Shown: positions 42,190-51,208 of the stretch, piece by piece | Position numbering within the stretch: the first letter of the stretch is position 1 | Layout of the letters: every line of letters begins with the position of its first letter | Assembly: GCA_050949745.1 (NCBI GenBank) | Contig: JBMNGF010000021.1 | Coordinates: forward strand, 186,001-250,000 | From: Syntrophaceticus sp050949745 | Lineage (GTDB): Bacteria > Bacillota > DSM-12270 > Thermacetogeniales > Thermacetogeniaceae | Length of the DNA stretch: 64,000 nucleotides | Direction: 5' to 3' | Notes under the pieces: model-generated | What the model saw: the letters and a program-made list of their open reading frames with translations, nothing else | The model's database searches: none | Told to the model about the DNA's origin: nothing | Translations under genes and position numbers: made by a program

Positions 42190-43089
42190 ATGAAACAGGC
42201 AAATTTAAGCAGTATTACAATAGAAAGACTGCGCCAGGGTTTTGAAAAAACCGGTTATATTGCTGAAGATGATATCATTGTACCTGTGTATCTGGCCTTG
42301 CGCTTGGAAAAGCCAATTCTGATCACCGGTGCTCCTGGGGTTGGGAAGACAGAGATCGCCAAAGTACTGGCATCTGTATTTCAAACTGAATTGATCCGTC
42401 TTCAGTGCTATGAGGGACTTGATGAGAATAAAGCATTATATGAGTGGAATTATCAAAGGCAGTTGATCAAAATACAGTTGATCAAAGATACGGCTTCTGA
42501 AGATATGGTGGAGCAGGATCTCTTTTCCCGCAGCTATCTGCTGGAAAGACCATTATTAAAAGCAATTCAAGCACAAAAGAAGACAGTCCTCCTGATCGAT
42601 GAAATTGACAAAACAGATGAGGAATTCGAAGCATTTCTTTTTGAGGTGCTTTCTGATTTTCAGGTTTCCATACCTGAATGGGGGACTATAGAAGCTAACC
42701 ATATCCCTATGGTTGTACTGACCAACAACGGGGAACGTGAACTATCTGATGGCCTAAAAAGAAGATGTGTCTATCTCTATATCGATTTCCCTACTATAGA
42801 AAAAGAATTTAAGATAATCAAGGTTAAGGTTCCTGAGGTAAAAGACCGCCTGGCTGAGGATATTGCCTTGGCTGTACACCATATGAGAGAACAGGATTTT
42901 AAAAAGAAGCCTTCTATCTCTGAAACACTGGATCTAGCAAATGCACTTGTTCTATTTGACGCCATGAGACTTGAAGAGGAGCATATTAAGAAAACCATAA
43001 ATTTGCTGCTCAAAGATCAAGAAGACATCGACCTTTTTTATGAAGAACTAGGACCAGATGGCTTATTAGAAAAGATAAGCAAGAGGTAA
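42190..43089 (+). CDS. MoxR family AAA+ ATPase, copy 1
   Basis: A 299-residue MoxR-type AAA+ ATPase. Walker A is GAPGVGKT (47-54), the family block LIRLQCYEGLDENKALYEW follows, and Walker B is LLIDEIDKTDEEFEAF (about 137-152); sensor 1 VVLTNNGERELSDGLKRRC. MoxR proteins pair with VWA proteins to activate or load cofactors into metalloenzymes (known examples CoxD/CoxE, NorQ/NorD, CbbQ/CbbO). It is 16 bases upstream of its VWA partner. A close paralogue lies at 48867-49736. Confidence 0.92.
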   Translation: MKQANLSSITIERLRQGFEKTGYIAEDDIIVPVYLALRLEKPILITGAPGVGKTEIAKVLASVFQTELIRLQCYEGLDENKALYEWNYQRQLIKIQLIKDTASEDMVEQDLFSRSYLLERPLLKAIQAQKKTVLLIDEIDKTDEEFEAFLFEVLSDFQVSIPEWGTIEANHIPMVVLTNNGERELSDGLKRRCVYLYIDFPTIEKEFKIIKVKVPEVKDRLAEDIALAVHHMREQDFKKKPSISETLDLANALVLFDAMRLEEEHIKKTINLLLKDQEDIDLFYEELGPDGLLEKISKR

Positions 43090-43105
43090 AGAGAGGGTTA
43101 TCAGG

Positions 43106-44431
43106 TTGAAAAACTATATTGAGAATAATATCGCACGCTTTGTGCATATTTTGAGGCATTTAGGAATAGATGTCAGCATTTTGGAAACCCTCACATCTTT
43201 GCAAGCCTTGAGACTGGTAGATATTATGAACCGTGATCATGTTAAAATGGCCCTGTCAGCTACACTGGTAAAAAACCATGACCAACAGGTGATCTTTGAT
43301 CAGGCCTTTGATAGCTTTTTTGTTGCTCCGGAAGTGAAGATCAAGCAGAATCAGGAATGGAAAGAAAGACAGGAAGAAGGATTGCGTCTTCTTGAGGAAG
43401 CAGAAACAGATTTGGCTTACAAAGGGGAGACTCTGGATCTGACAGAAGAAGAGATGCTCTATTATGCCCAACTTCCGGAGGAGGAAAAAAGAAAGATCAG
43501 AGATTATCTTAAAGCCAGCAGTGCTCCTGATGACCGTTATGACAGGTTTAAGCCGACACTGGAGTCCCAGGTGCGAGGGTCTCTGCGTTATTGGAAGCAG
43601 CGACTGGGTGAGGAAGGAACTGAGTACTATCCACTTCATGACCCTGGGGTGAATGATCCAGCCTTGGTCTCCATAGTAGATGAACTACAGGAAGACAGCA
43701 GCATCCTTTATGAGGATATGAAAAGAATCGGTCAAAATGATCTTCCTAAAGTGACCAACTTATTGAAACATCTCTCTCGGAGACTGGCAACCATGATCTC
43801 CAGGCGTTACAAACAGAGTAAAAAGGAGGTCAAATTAGATCTGAGGCGCAGCATTAAAGCCAATGTTCGCTATGGCGGGATTATTTTTAAGCTGCAATAT
43901 AAACAGAAAAGGGTTCAAAAACCCAGGATATTATTGTTCTGTGATGTTTCCGGTTCTATGTCCAGATACGCAGCCTTTGTCATCCAGTTTATTTATGGAT
44001 TGAGCGCAGTGCTCAAGAACATAGAGAGCTTTGTTTTTGCCGAGGAGTTGGAATATGTCAGCCCATTTTTCAATGAACGGCAATCCTTTGAGGATACAAT
44101 GGTCAGACTTATTGGTAAAAGCCGCACTTGGGGAAAGGGCACCAATATGGGAAACGCTCTATCCACTCTGCGTGAAAAATATCCCTTGCTTTTGACTTCC
44201 AATACAGTTGTGATTATTTTAAGCGATACCAAGACATTGGATATCGATTATGCAGAGGAAGAACTCAATAAGCTGAAGAGGTCAGTCAAGGATATAATCT
44301 GGCTTAATACCCTTCCTCAATCAGAGTGGGATAATCTTGCCTCTGTACAAAAGTATAAGCGTTTAACTCAGATGTATGAGTGCTATACACTGGCTCATTT
44401 GGAGAAAATTATCAGAAAGCAATTTCTCTAA
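43106..44431 (+). CDS. VWA domain protein, CoxE-like, copy 1
   Basis: A 441-residue CoxE-type protein. The N-terminal half is helical and charged. The C-terminal VWA domain has an intact MIDAS: DVSGS (Asp280, Ser282, Ser284), GKGTNMGNAL (Thr) and ILSDTKT (Asp). LDLRRSIKANVRYGG before the VWA domain is the family's arginine-rich element. With the preceding AAA+ gene it forms a MoxR/VWA pair expected to act as an ATP-driven activator of a metalloenzyme; the client is unknown. TTG 43106 follows AGAGAGGGTTATCAGG. Confidence 0.9.
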   Translation: MKNYIENNIARFVHILRHLGIDVSILETLTSLQALRLVDIMNRDHVKMALSATLVKNHDQQVIFDQAFDSFFVAPEVKIKQNQEWKERQEEGLRLLEEAETDLAYKGETLDLTEEEMLYYAQLPEEEKRKIRDYLKASSAPDDRYDRFKPTLESQVRGSLRYWKQRLGEEGTEYYPLHDPGVNDPALVSIVDELQEDSSILYEDMKRIGQNDLPKVTNLLKHLSRRLATMISRRYKQSKKEVKLDLRRSIKANVRYGGIIFKLQYKQKRVQKPRILLFCDVSGSMSRYAAFVIQFIYGLSAVLKNIESFVFAEELEYVSPFFNERQSFEDTMVRLIGKSRTWGKGTNMGNALSTLREKYPLLLTSNTVVIILSDTKTLDIDYAEEELNKLKRSVKDIIWLNTLPQSEWDNLASVQKYKRLTQMYECYTLAHLEKIIRKQFL

Positions 44432-44544
44432 AAAGCCGATCAAATGTAACATTCCGGCAAGTGGGCTCTTCTTCATACAGGAAAATATATGCCCCATTGA
44501 GATAACGATATCTGACTCCGGAATTATTTCTAGGAGTGAAATTA

Positions 44545-45309
44545 GTGAATGATACAACCAATTATGAAAAGTTGGCTTTGTTTTATGATCAGCTGATGCA
44601 GGGAATTGATTATGAGGCTTGGGTAAATTATGTGGAAGAGTTGGTTGCTAGCTTTCAGGGAAAGGTGCGCTCTGTAGTAGATCTGGCATGTGGAACGGGA
44701 AATTCGACCATTCCCTGGGCAAAGCGAGGTTATCACACCATCGGTGTAGACCTATCTGCGGAAATGCTGGATATCGCCTGTCGCAAGGCGGTTCGACAGG
44801 GATATGAGATTAAATTTCAGCAGTGTGATCTGTGCTCTTTTCGACTTGACCAAAAGGTTGACCTTGCTGTATGCTTTCAGGATGGATTTAACTATATTTT
44901 AGATATTAAGAAATTGGCTGCAGCATTTCAATCTGTCTTCGCCAATCTTAATGAAGAAGGCTTTTTTATTTTTGATCTCAATTATTTACCACGTCTTTTT
45001 CCACAGAGTAAAGAAGATAATGTGGAAGAACCAGGAGGGTACTCACTGGCTTGGTCCACTAGATATGATGAACAAGAACAGTTATGGGAGATCAAGATAA
45101 CAGGTAAATTCAAAGAGGATAGGGGAGAATGGGTAGATTTAGAGGAAACACACAAGGAAAGAATCTATGATGTGGAAGATGTATTTTCATTATTGATCAA
45201 TTCATGCTTTACCTTGTTGGGGGCCTATCAGGCTTTTACTTTTTCCCCACCTCATACAGCTACACCCCGCATCGTTTATATTGCTCAAAAAACTGCACCA
45301 GGGAAGTGA
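44545..45309 (+). CDS. SAM-dependent methyltransferase, class I
   Basis: A 254-residue class I methyltransferase. The SAM-binding motif I is VVDLACGTGNSTIPWA (about 45-60), with VDLSAEMLDIA (motif II, about 69-79) and QQCDLCSF (about 93-100). The early residues NYEKLALFYDQLMQGIDYEAWVNY resemble a family of small-molecule or unknown-substrate methyltransferases in Firmicutes. GTG 44545 is preferred over GTG 44536 because TAGGAG ends 8 bases before it. It starts the methyltransferase-cobU-cobS-cobC run, but a corrinoid substrate is not demonstrated. Confidence 0.87.
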   Translation: MNDTTNYEKLALFYDQLMQGIDYEAWVNYVEELVASFQGKVRSVVDLACGTGNSTIPWAKRGYHTIGVDLSAEMLDIACRKAVRQGYEIKFQQCDLCSFRLDQKVDLAVCFQDGFNYILDIKKLAAAFQSVFANLNEEGFFIFDLNYLPRLFPQSKEDNVEEPGGYSLAWSTRYDEQEQLWEIKITGKFKEDRGEWVDLEETHKERIYDVEDVFSLLINSCFTLLGAYQAFTFSPPHTATPRIVYIAQKTAPGK

Positions 45310-45318
45310 GGTTATTTC

Positions 45319-45897
45319 ATGAAACGCGGCAAATTTTATTTTATTACAGGGGGCGCTAGAAGCGGCAAAAGCACTTACGCCGAAAAAATAGCAGAATGTT
45401 CAGGAAAAAAAGTGACCTATCTGGCAACAGCAGAAGCTTTAGATGAGGAAATGGCAGTCAGGATCAGAGAACACCGCAGACGGCGTTCTGCTTCCTGGCA
45501 TACAGTGGAGGAACCCCATCATGTGGCATCTACTCTGGAAGAAATCGGCCGGACTAATGGGGTTGTGCTCATCGATTGCCTCACATTATTGATTTCCAAC
45601 CTGCTCTTTTCAGAAGAGGGGGAGCAGCATTCTGAAGTGGTGCTTGCTGAGATCAACAAACTGGCTCAAGTGGCCAGAGATTCTGTTGCAGATGTTATCG
45701 TGGTTTCTAATGAAGTGGGTTTAGGTGTGGTTCCTGAGTATCCGCAAGGGCGGGTTTATCGGGACCTAACCGGTTGGGCAAACCAGATAATGGCGAGAGA
45801 AGCGGATTTTGCTTATTTCCTTGTGTCAGGAATGGCTTTTGATATTAAGGCACTCCATATCAAAGCTGAAGATGCTGTAAAAAACCAGTTGCCATAG
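45319..45897 (+). CDS. cobU: adenosylcobinamide kinase / adenosylcobinamide-phosphate guanylyltransferase
   Basis: CobU (CobP) phosphorylates adenosylcobinamide and attaches GMP, preparing the nucleotide loop of cobalamin. The 192-residue protein begins with the P-loop ITGGARSGKSTYAE (11-18 core), followed by EHRRRRSASWHTVEEP (the guanylylated His region, about 49-64) and VLIDCLTLLISNLL. VSNEVGLGVVPEYPQGRVYRD is characteristic. It is followed by cobS 16 bases later. Confidence 0.96.
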   Translation: MKRGKFYFITGGARSGKSTYAEKIAECSGKKVTYLATAEALDEEMAVRIREHRRRRSASWHTVEEPHHVASTLEEIGRTNGVVLIDCLTLLISNLLFSEEGEQHSEVVLAEINKLAQVARDSVADVIVVSNEVGLGVVPEYPQGRVYRDLTGWANQIMAREADFAYFLVSGMAFDIKALHIKAEDAVKNQLP

Positions 45898-45913
45898 AAG
45901 GGAATCGACGATC

Positions 45914-46651
45914 ATGCGTTATTTTTTGATTGCTTTAACATTTCTGACCCGATTACCAGTACCCTTTGGTGGTAAAGAAAACTATCAAGCAGAGGATTTC
46001 CAGAAGAGTATTTATTTTTTTCCCCTGATTGGTTTGATCATCGGATTGATTTTATGGGGAAGCTATTATCTACTGGGCCTGCTATTTCCTAAAATGATAT
46101 CAGCCGCCCTGCTGCTTTTAATCTATGTACTGCTGACAGGGGGCCTGCATCTGGACGGATTGATCGATACGGTTGACGGTGTTTACGGGGGTATGACAAA
46201 GGAACGAAGATTGGAGATCATGAAGGATACTAACCCTGGTGCCTTTGGCGTTCTTGGAGCTGTGTTGGTCCTGCTGCTCAAGTACAGCACTTTTGCTCAA
46301 ATAGAGCAGGGAATAATGCTGTTTCTGATCGCTGCTCCTGTTTTAGGAAGACAGTCAATGGTATGGATGCAGGTGTTATATCCCTGTGCCCGTCAAGAAG
46401 GTCTGGGTAAAATGTTCAGTGTTGATAATTATCTTCCTGTTTTTGGAGCTACAACTGGATTAACCTTGATAATTCTAGTATCATTTGCTCAATTATTGGG
46501 ATTATATCTCTTCTTACTAACTGCAGTATTTTGTTTTCTATTGGCCAGCCAACTTTCCCGCCTTTTAGGGGGACTTACAGGGGATACCTATGGCGCCGGT
46601 TGTGAGTTGACAGAGATTTTTGTCCTATTGGTCGCATTTATTATAGTATAA
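45914..46651 (+). CDS. cobS: adenosylcobinamide-GDP ribazoletransferase (cobalamin synthase)
   Basis: CobS (CobV) joins adenosylcobinamide-GDP with alpha-ribazole(-phosphate) in the membrane. The 245-residue polytopic protein shows FLTRLPVP near the start, the conserved GGLHLDGLIDTVDG block (about 76-89), MKDTNPGAFGVLGAVL (about 103-118) and GRQSMVW. Several hydrophobic helices are evident. It is placed between cobU and cobC, completing nucleotide-loop assembly genes; the corrin-ring genes are absent, so the window suggests salvage or genes elsewhere. Confidence 0.95.
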   Translation: MRYFLIALTFLTRLPVPFGGKENYQAEDFQKSIYFFPLIGLIIGLILWGSYYLLGLLFPKMISAALLLLIYVLLTGGLHLDGLIDTVDGVYGGMTKERRLEIMKDTNPGAFGVLGAVLVLLLKYSTFAQIEQGIMLFLIAAPVLGRQSMVWMQVLYPCARQEGLGKMFSVDNYLPVFGATTGLTLIILVSFAQLLGLYLFLLTAVFCFLLASQLSRLLGGLTGDTYGAGCELTEIFVLLVAFIIV

Positions 46652-46664
46652 ACAGGAGGGTTTA

Positions 46665-47282
46665 TTGTTGACAAAGATGCTTCTTGTTCGCCATGGTGAA
46701 ACAATTTGGAATTACACATCCCGCTATCAGGGACATACAGATATAGAGCTAAGTGAAACAGGTCGCAATCAAGCAAGATTGTTAGCAGCAGAGCTTAAGA
46801 AAGAAAAGATCAAGGCTGTGTACTCCAGCGACTTGAAACGTGCCTATGAAACTGCAGCCATCCTGGCGTCACCACATAATCTACATGTACAAGTGACCAA
46901 AGAACTGCGAGAAATCAATTTTGGAGAATGGGAGGGTTTGACCTACCAGGAAATTATGGAAAAATATAAGGATCTGGCATCAGAATGGTACCACTTTCCT
47001 GGTAAAGTTAGGCTACCCGGTGGTGAGAACTTTGAGGAATTAAAAGAAAGAGCTTATGGTACAGCTTTGGATTTAATGTATCGAAATGATCCGGGAACGA
47101 TTATTGTAGTGGCTCATGGTGGTACCATAAGAGCTATAATCTGCGGAATTTTGGATATTGATCTAAATCATGCTTTTCAAATTCGCCAGGATAATACGGC
47201 TCTCAATATCATTGATTATTACCCTGAAGATGGATATATAGTGCTTTCACTGCTGAACGGGACCAGTCATATGAACAGTTAA
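46665..47282 (+). CDS. cobC: alpha-ribazole phosphatase / histidine phosphatase family protein
   Basis: A 205-residue histidine phosphatase. LLVRHGETIWN (catalytic His about 11) and the second catalytic His in VVAHGGTIRAI (about 150) are both present. Position directly after cobS makes CobC, which dephosphorylates alpha-ribazole phosphate or cobalamin phosphate, the likely role, although the superfamily includes phosphoglycerate mutase-like enzymes. AGGAGG allows starts at TTG 46665 or the adjacent TTG 46668. Confidence 0.85.
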   Translation: MLTKMLLVRHGETIWNYTSRYQGHTDIELSETGRNQARLLAAELKKEKIKAVYSSDLKRAYETAAILASPHNLHVQVTKELREINFGEWEGLTYQEIMEKYKDLASEWYHFPGKVRLPGGENFEELKERAYGTALDLMYRNDPGTIIVVAHGGTIRAIICGILDIDLNHAFQIRQDNTALNIIDYYPEDGYIVLSLLNGTSHMNS

Positions 47283-47319
47283 CAGCTAATCATCCTCTCC
47301 ATTCCAGGGGATTCAGTTA

Positions 47320-47348
47320 TTGTTTTACAAGGTTAAAGATGCTAAAAT
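47320..47348 (+). promoter_or_regulatory. Candidate extended -10 promoter of guaB
   Basis: TTGTTT (47320-47325), 17 bp, TAAAAT (47343-47348), with TGC just before the -10 (TGn extension). It lies in the 102-bp gap after cobC. I see no purine riboswitch in this leader. Confidence 0.5.
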
Positions 47349-47384
47349 GTACAACAAAACCGGGAATAGAAGGGAGTTTTATTT

Positions 47385-48842
47385 TTGTCTGAAGATAGAT
47401 TTGCTAAAGTTGGACTTACTTTTGATGATGTATTATTGGTGCCAGGGAAATCTTCAGTTCTTCCCCGGGAAGTGGATACTGCCACAAATTTGACGAGGGA
47501 TGTTAGCTTAAATATTCCTTTGCTGAGTGCAGGGATGGATAGCGTAACCCAGAGCAGGATGGCCATCGCTGTTGCTCGAGAAGGTGGTTTAGGGGTCATT
47601 CATAAAAATATGAGTATCAAACAGCAGGCAGTTGAGGTGGATCGTGTTAAACGTTCTGAACATGGTGTGATCACTGACCCTATTTCACTTGAGCCCCATC
47701 ATCTACTGAGCGATGCGCTGAAGATAATGGAGCATTACCATATTTCCGGTATACCGATCACTGTCAATGGAAAGTTAGTGGGCATTATTACCAATAGGGA
47801 TCTTCGCTTTGAAGATAACCTGCAGCGTCCGATCAGTGAAGTGATGACTAAGGATAATCTGATCACAGCTCCTGAGGGGACTACACTCCAGGAGGCTCGC
47901 AATATCCTGATGCAGCACAAAATAGAAAAACTGCCCATTGTTGACGACAAAAACAATCTAAGGGGCCTGATTACAATTAAGGATATAGAAAAGGCTCGAC
48001 AGTATCCCAACTCTGCCAAAGATAGTAAGGGGCGATTAAGAGCAGGAGCTGCTATCGGTGTTGGTGAAGACTATAAAGAACGGTTGAGTGCTCTTGTGGA
48101 GGCGGGGGTTGATGTTATCATTGTGGATACTGCTCACGGACACTCCAAAGGCGTGCTACAGGCAGTAGAAACTATCAAAGGCTTATACCCGGATCTGCAG
48201 CTTATAGCTGGAAATATTGCCACAGCAGAGGCTACACTGGACCTGTTTGAGGCTGGAGCCGATGCTGTAAAGGTAGGAATCGGCCCTGGATCAATATGCA
48301 CTACCAGAGTGGTGGCAGGAATAGGTGTTCCACAAATTACTGCAATTGTTGAGTGTTCACGTGTAGCGAAAAAGTACAAAAAACCTATTATTGCTGATGG
48401 GGGGATCAAATACTCCGGGGATATTACAAAGGCTCTGGCAGCAGGGGCAGACACCGTTATGCTGGGCAATCTGCTGGCTGGGACAGAGGAAAGCCCCGGG
48501 GATGTAGAGATCTATCAAGGGAGGAAGTACAAGGTTTACCGAGGAATGGGATCTTTGGGAGCTATGCGTGACGGCAGTGCTGACAGATACTTTCAGGATA
48601 ATATTCAGGATAAACTTGTGCCAGAAGGGGTAGAGGGACGTGTGCCTTACCGGGGCCCAGTATCTGAAATTATCTATCAATTAATCGGGGGATTGCGTGC
48701 AGGTATGGGTTATTGTGGAGCAAAAGACATAGAAGAATTACAGACTAAAACCAAGTTTATCAGGATTACCAATGCGTCCTTGCGGGAAAATCACCCACAC
48801 AGTGTTGATATCACCAAAGAGGCTCCAAACTACAGCTATTAG
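47385..48842 (+). CDS. guaB: inosine-5'-monophosphate dehydrogenase
   Basis: IMPDH oxidises IMP to XMP, the committed step to GMP. The 485-residue protein has a TIM barrel interrupted by a tandem CBS (Bateman) domain (about 93-205). The catalytic cysteine is in GPGSICTTR (about Cys305), with the flap region PYRGP near residue 423. LTFDDVLLVPGKSSVLP at the start is typical. TTG 47385 follows AGGGAGTTTTATT. CobU also needs GTP, but the gene is otherwise a housekeeping one. Confidence 0.97.
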   Translation: MSEDRFAKVGLTFDDVLLVPGKSSVLPREVDTATNLTRDVSLNIPLLSAGMDSVTQSRMAIAVAREGGLGVIHKNMSIKQQAVEVDRVKRSEHGVITDPISLEPHHLLSDALKIMEHYHISGIPITVNGKLVGIITNRDLRFEDNLQRPISEVMTKDNLITAPEGTTLQEARNILMQHKIEKLPIVDDKNNLRGLITIKDIEKARQYPNSAKDSKGRLRAGAAIGVGEDYKERLSALVEAGVDVIIVDTAHGHSKGVLQAVETIKGLYPDLQLIAGNIATAEATLDLFEAGADAVKVGIGPGSICTTRVVAGIGVPQITAIVECSRVAKKYKKPIIADGGIKYSGDITKALAAGADTVMLGNLLAGTEESPGDVEIYQGRKYKVYRGMGSLGAMRDGSADRYFQDNIQDKLVPEGVEGRVPYRGPVSEIIYQLIGGLRAGMGYCGAKDIEELQTKTKFIRITNASLRENHPHSVDITKEAPNYSY

Positions 48843-48866
48843 TGTGTTATCAAAAGAGGGGTTGAT

Positions 48867-49736
48867 ATGTTTCACTCTGTAGAAGAACTTGAGAAAAAGA
48901 TGACTAAATGCAGTTATCTTACAGATCGCCAGGTAGCTACAGTTGTCTATCTTGCCATAAAGCTGCAAAAACCACTTCTTGTGGAAGGGCCTGCAGGTGT
49001 CGGGAAGACCGAACTGGCGAAGGTGCTGGCATCTATTACAAAAAGGAGACTTATTCGTCTTCAATGCTATGAGGGGCTTGATGAGGCGAAGTCACTCTAT
49101 GAATGGAACTACCAAAAACAACTTCTCTGCCTGCATGTAAAGCAGAACCAGAGCAAAACATGGCATGAGGCAAAAGATGATATTTTTACACCTGAATTTC
49201 TTCTGCGCCGCCCGTTGCTTGAGGCTTTAGATTCAAAAGAAGCTGTAGTCCTGCTTATTGATGAAGTTGATAAAAGTGATGAGGAATTCGAAAGTTTCTT
49301 ACTGGAGATACTCTCTGATTATCAGATAACAATTCCAGAACTAGGAACCATTGAGGCAAAACAGATACCTATAGTGGTATTAACCAGCAATAATTTCCGA
49401 GACTTTGGCGATGCCTTAAAAAGAAGATGTATCCATCTTTATCTCGACTACCCAACCTTTGAACGGGAATTGAAGATCATTAACCTGAAAGTGCCTGGAA
49501 TTAATCAGACACTAGCACAGCAGGCGGTTCTCTTTATTCAAGCTATTCGCAAACAGGATTTAAAAAAAGCTCCCAGTATAGCGGAAACAATTGACTGGGT
49601 ACGGGCACTCATCACTCTTGGCGTTCTAAATATTGACACCGAAATAGTTCAGAGCACAATGAGTATTCTGTTAAAATACCAATCAGATATTGATGAACTC
49701 CTACCGAGAGTTTCCTCCCTCCTCTCCGATAATTAA
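48867..49736 (+). CDS. MoxR family AAA+ ATPase, copy 2
   Basis: A 289-residue paralogue of the ATPase at 42190-43089. Walker A GPAGVGKT (41-48), the shared block LIRLQCYEGLDEAKSLYEW and Walker B LLIDEVDKSDEEFESF are nearly the same as in copy 1, while sensor 1 reads VVLTSNNFRDFGDALKRRC. It begins 24 bases after guaB and is followed 12 bases later by its own CoxE-like partner. Expected to form a hexameric ring that works with that VWA protein on a metalloenzyme client; the client is not identifiable. Confidence 0.92.
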   Translation: MFHSVEELEKKMTKCSYLTDRQVATVVYLAIKLQKPLLVEGPAGVGKTELAKVLASITKRRLIRLQCYEGLDEAKSLYEWNYQKQLLCLHVKQNQSKTWHEAKDDIFTPEFLLRRPLLEALDSKEAVVLLIDEVDKSDEEFESFLLEILSDYQITIPELGTIEAKQIPIVVLTSNNFRDFGDALKRRCIHLYLDYPTFERELKIINLKVPGINQTLAQQAVLFIQAIRKQDLKKAPSIAETIDWVRALITLGVLNIDTEIVQSTMSILLKYQSDIDELLPRVSSLLSDN

Positions 49737-49748
49737 GGGGGCATTATT

Positions 49749-51134
49749 TTGCTCAAGACAAAAATAATAGAATTCAGCAGACTTCTGCGTAAGGGCGGGG
49801 TAAATGTCTCAATTAATCAGATCAGCAGCGCGTTGGAGGCAGTTGCCCTTGTGGGCTATGCCTATGAAGATTTTTATGTAGCACTTTTTTCCACACTGAT
49901 CACAGATCAAATGGATCGACCACTTTTTGATAAATTATTCCGCTTATATTTTGTAACTGGGCCTCAAAATCAGAAGATAGCTGCAAAGGACAGTCAGCAA
50001 ATCAATATTCCTCGTAATTTAGTGCAGAAAATTGAAGGCAAAGGAATGGGAATAGGAGCAGGAGCTTCAGCTTACCAACTGCTGGTCAAGGCGGTTAGAG
50101 AATTAAACTATCCTTTACTGCGCTACTTAGCTCAAATGGGGATTAGGAGTAGTGTATTCCCTGAGCGTGAAGCAATAAAAGAGTTGGAGAAGCTTATAGA
50201 ACAAGTGAAAGTAGCCATCGGATGGTATATGGCAGTCAACGAACTGGAGAAAATTAGGCGGCAAGAAAATGTCAATGAAACAGTTTACTTAGGCTGGCTG
50301 GACTGTCTTGTTTATCTTAGGGACTACATTGAATCACAGCTGGAGGATCTTTTCGTAAAGGAGTACGGTTTAGAGATTATAGATGAAATAGCAGATGCTG
50401 CAAATATCAGGGAAAAAGATTTTGTTAAGCTAGATTCTTTACAGATACAGGAGATACGTAAGCGGATTAGCAAACTGGCGCGCAAACTAGCCAGCAAATA
50501 TGCCCGTCGCTACCGAAGGGCTAAACATGGGAAGATCGATCTGCGGAGGACCGTCAAAGAAGCACTGATTACCGGAGGGACTCCCATGCGCTTGAAATAC
50601 AGAAAAAGGGTTATCAGTAAACCGGAACTGGTCCTATTATGCGATGTTTCGGGTTCAGTGGCACTATTCAGCGATTTTATGCTTCAGCTTGTTTATACCA
50701 TTCAGAACAGGTTCAGTTATGTAAGATCTTTTCTCTTTGTTAACACCATTGATGAGGTTACAGAAGACTTAAAAAATAAAAATATTCAGGAAGGGTTAGA
50801 ATCGGCTTTTGCCAAAGCCAGATATGCAATGAGCCCATTTTCTGATTACGGACGTGTCTTCTGTGAGTTTGAAGAAAAATATTTAACAGGCATATCTCCC
50901 CAGAGTACACTGCTTATTTTGGGTGATGCCAGAAATAATTACAATCATGACGAAAAAGAGCATTTACAAAAGATCCAGGAGCATGTCAGAAGGGTTTTAT
51001 GGTTTAATCCACAACCGAAAAAACACTGGGATGCAGAGGACAGTATTATATCTATTTATGCAACTTACTGCAGGCAGGTGTTTGAGTGCCGTAACCTAAA
51101 ACAGCTGGAGGAAGCAATTGAGGCTATATTGTAG
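49749..51134 (+). CDS. VWA domain protein, CoxE-like, copy 2
   Basis: A 461-residue CoxE-type protein paralogous to 43106-44431. It has the arginine-rich KIDLRRTVKEALITGGTPM element, then a VWA domain with DVSGS (Asp299) and ILGDARNN. The MIDAS threonine region reads SPFSDYGRVFCEF rather than the KGTNMG of copy 1, so the third metal ligand appears changed. This and sequence divergence suggest the two pairs serve different clients. TTG 49749 follows AAGGGGG. Confidence 0.9.
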   Translation: MLKTKIIEFSRLLRKGGVNVSINQISSALEAVALVGYAYEDFYVALFSTLITDQMDRPLFDKLFRLYFVTGPQNQKIAAKDSQQINIPRNLVQKIEGKGMGIGAGASAYQLLVKAVRELNYPLLRYLAQMGIRSSVFPEREAIKELEKLIEQVKVAIGWYMAVNELEKIRRQENVNETVYLGWLDCLVYLRDYIESQLEDLFVKEYGLEIIDEIADAANIREKDFVKLDSLQIQEIRKRISKLARKLASKYARRYRRAKHGKIDLRRTVKEALITGGTPMRLKYRKRVISKPELVLLCDVSGSVALFSDFMLQLVYTIQNRFSYVRSFLFVNTIDEVTEDLKNKNIQEGLESAFAKARYAMSPFSDYGRVFCEFEEKYLTGISPQSTLLILGDARNNYNHDEKEHLQKIQEHVRRVLWFNPQPKKHWDAEDSIISIYATYCRQVFECRNLKQLEEAIEAIL

Positions 51135-51143
51135 GTTTACACA

Positions 51144-51185
51144 TTTATAACGTTTTATTCGTTATATATATAAAGGCGTTATAAA
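51144..51185 (+). repeat. Overlapping inverted repeats before mgtC
   Basis: TTTATAACG (51144-51152) can pair with CGTTATAAA (51177-51185), or its ATAACG part with the nearer CGTTAT (51160-51165). The two hairpins exclude each other. The element may be a terminator remnant of the VWA gene or a leader switch of the next gene. Confidence 0.45.
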
Positions 51186-51208
51186 ACATTTCTAAGGGGG
51201 GTGAAAAT

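Noticed and set aside
44432..44544. Possible small gene or RNA between the first VWA gene and the methyltransferase
   Set aside because: No frame with a ribosome binding site and no convincing hairpin or promoter; I see nothing in it.
42190..51134. Reading the MoxR/VWA pairs as aerobic cobaltochelatase CobS/CobT subunits
   Set aside because: The proteins have CoxD/CoxE-type signatures (RLQCYEGLDE, LRRT..GG) and no CobN-like large subunit is nearby; proximity to cobUSC is only suggestive.
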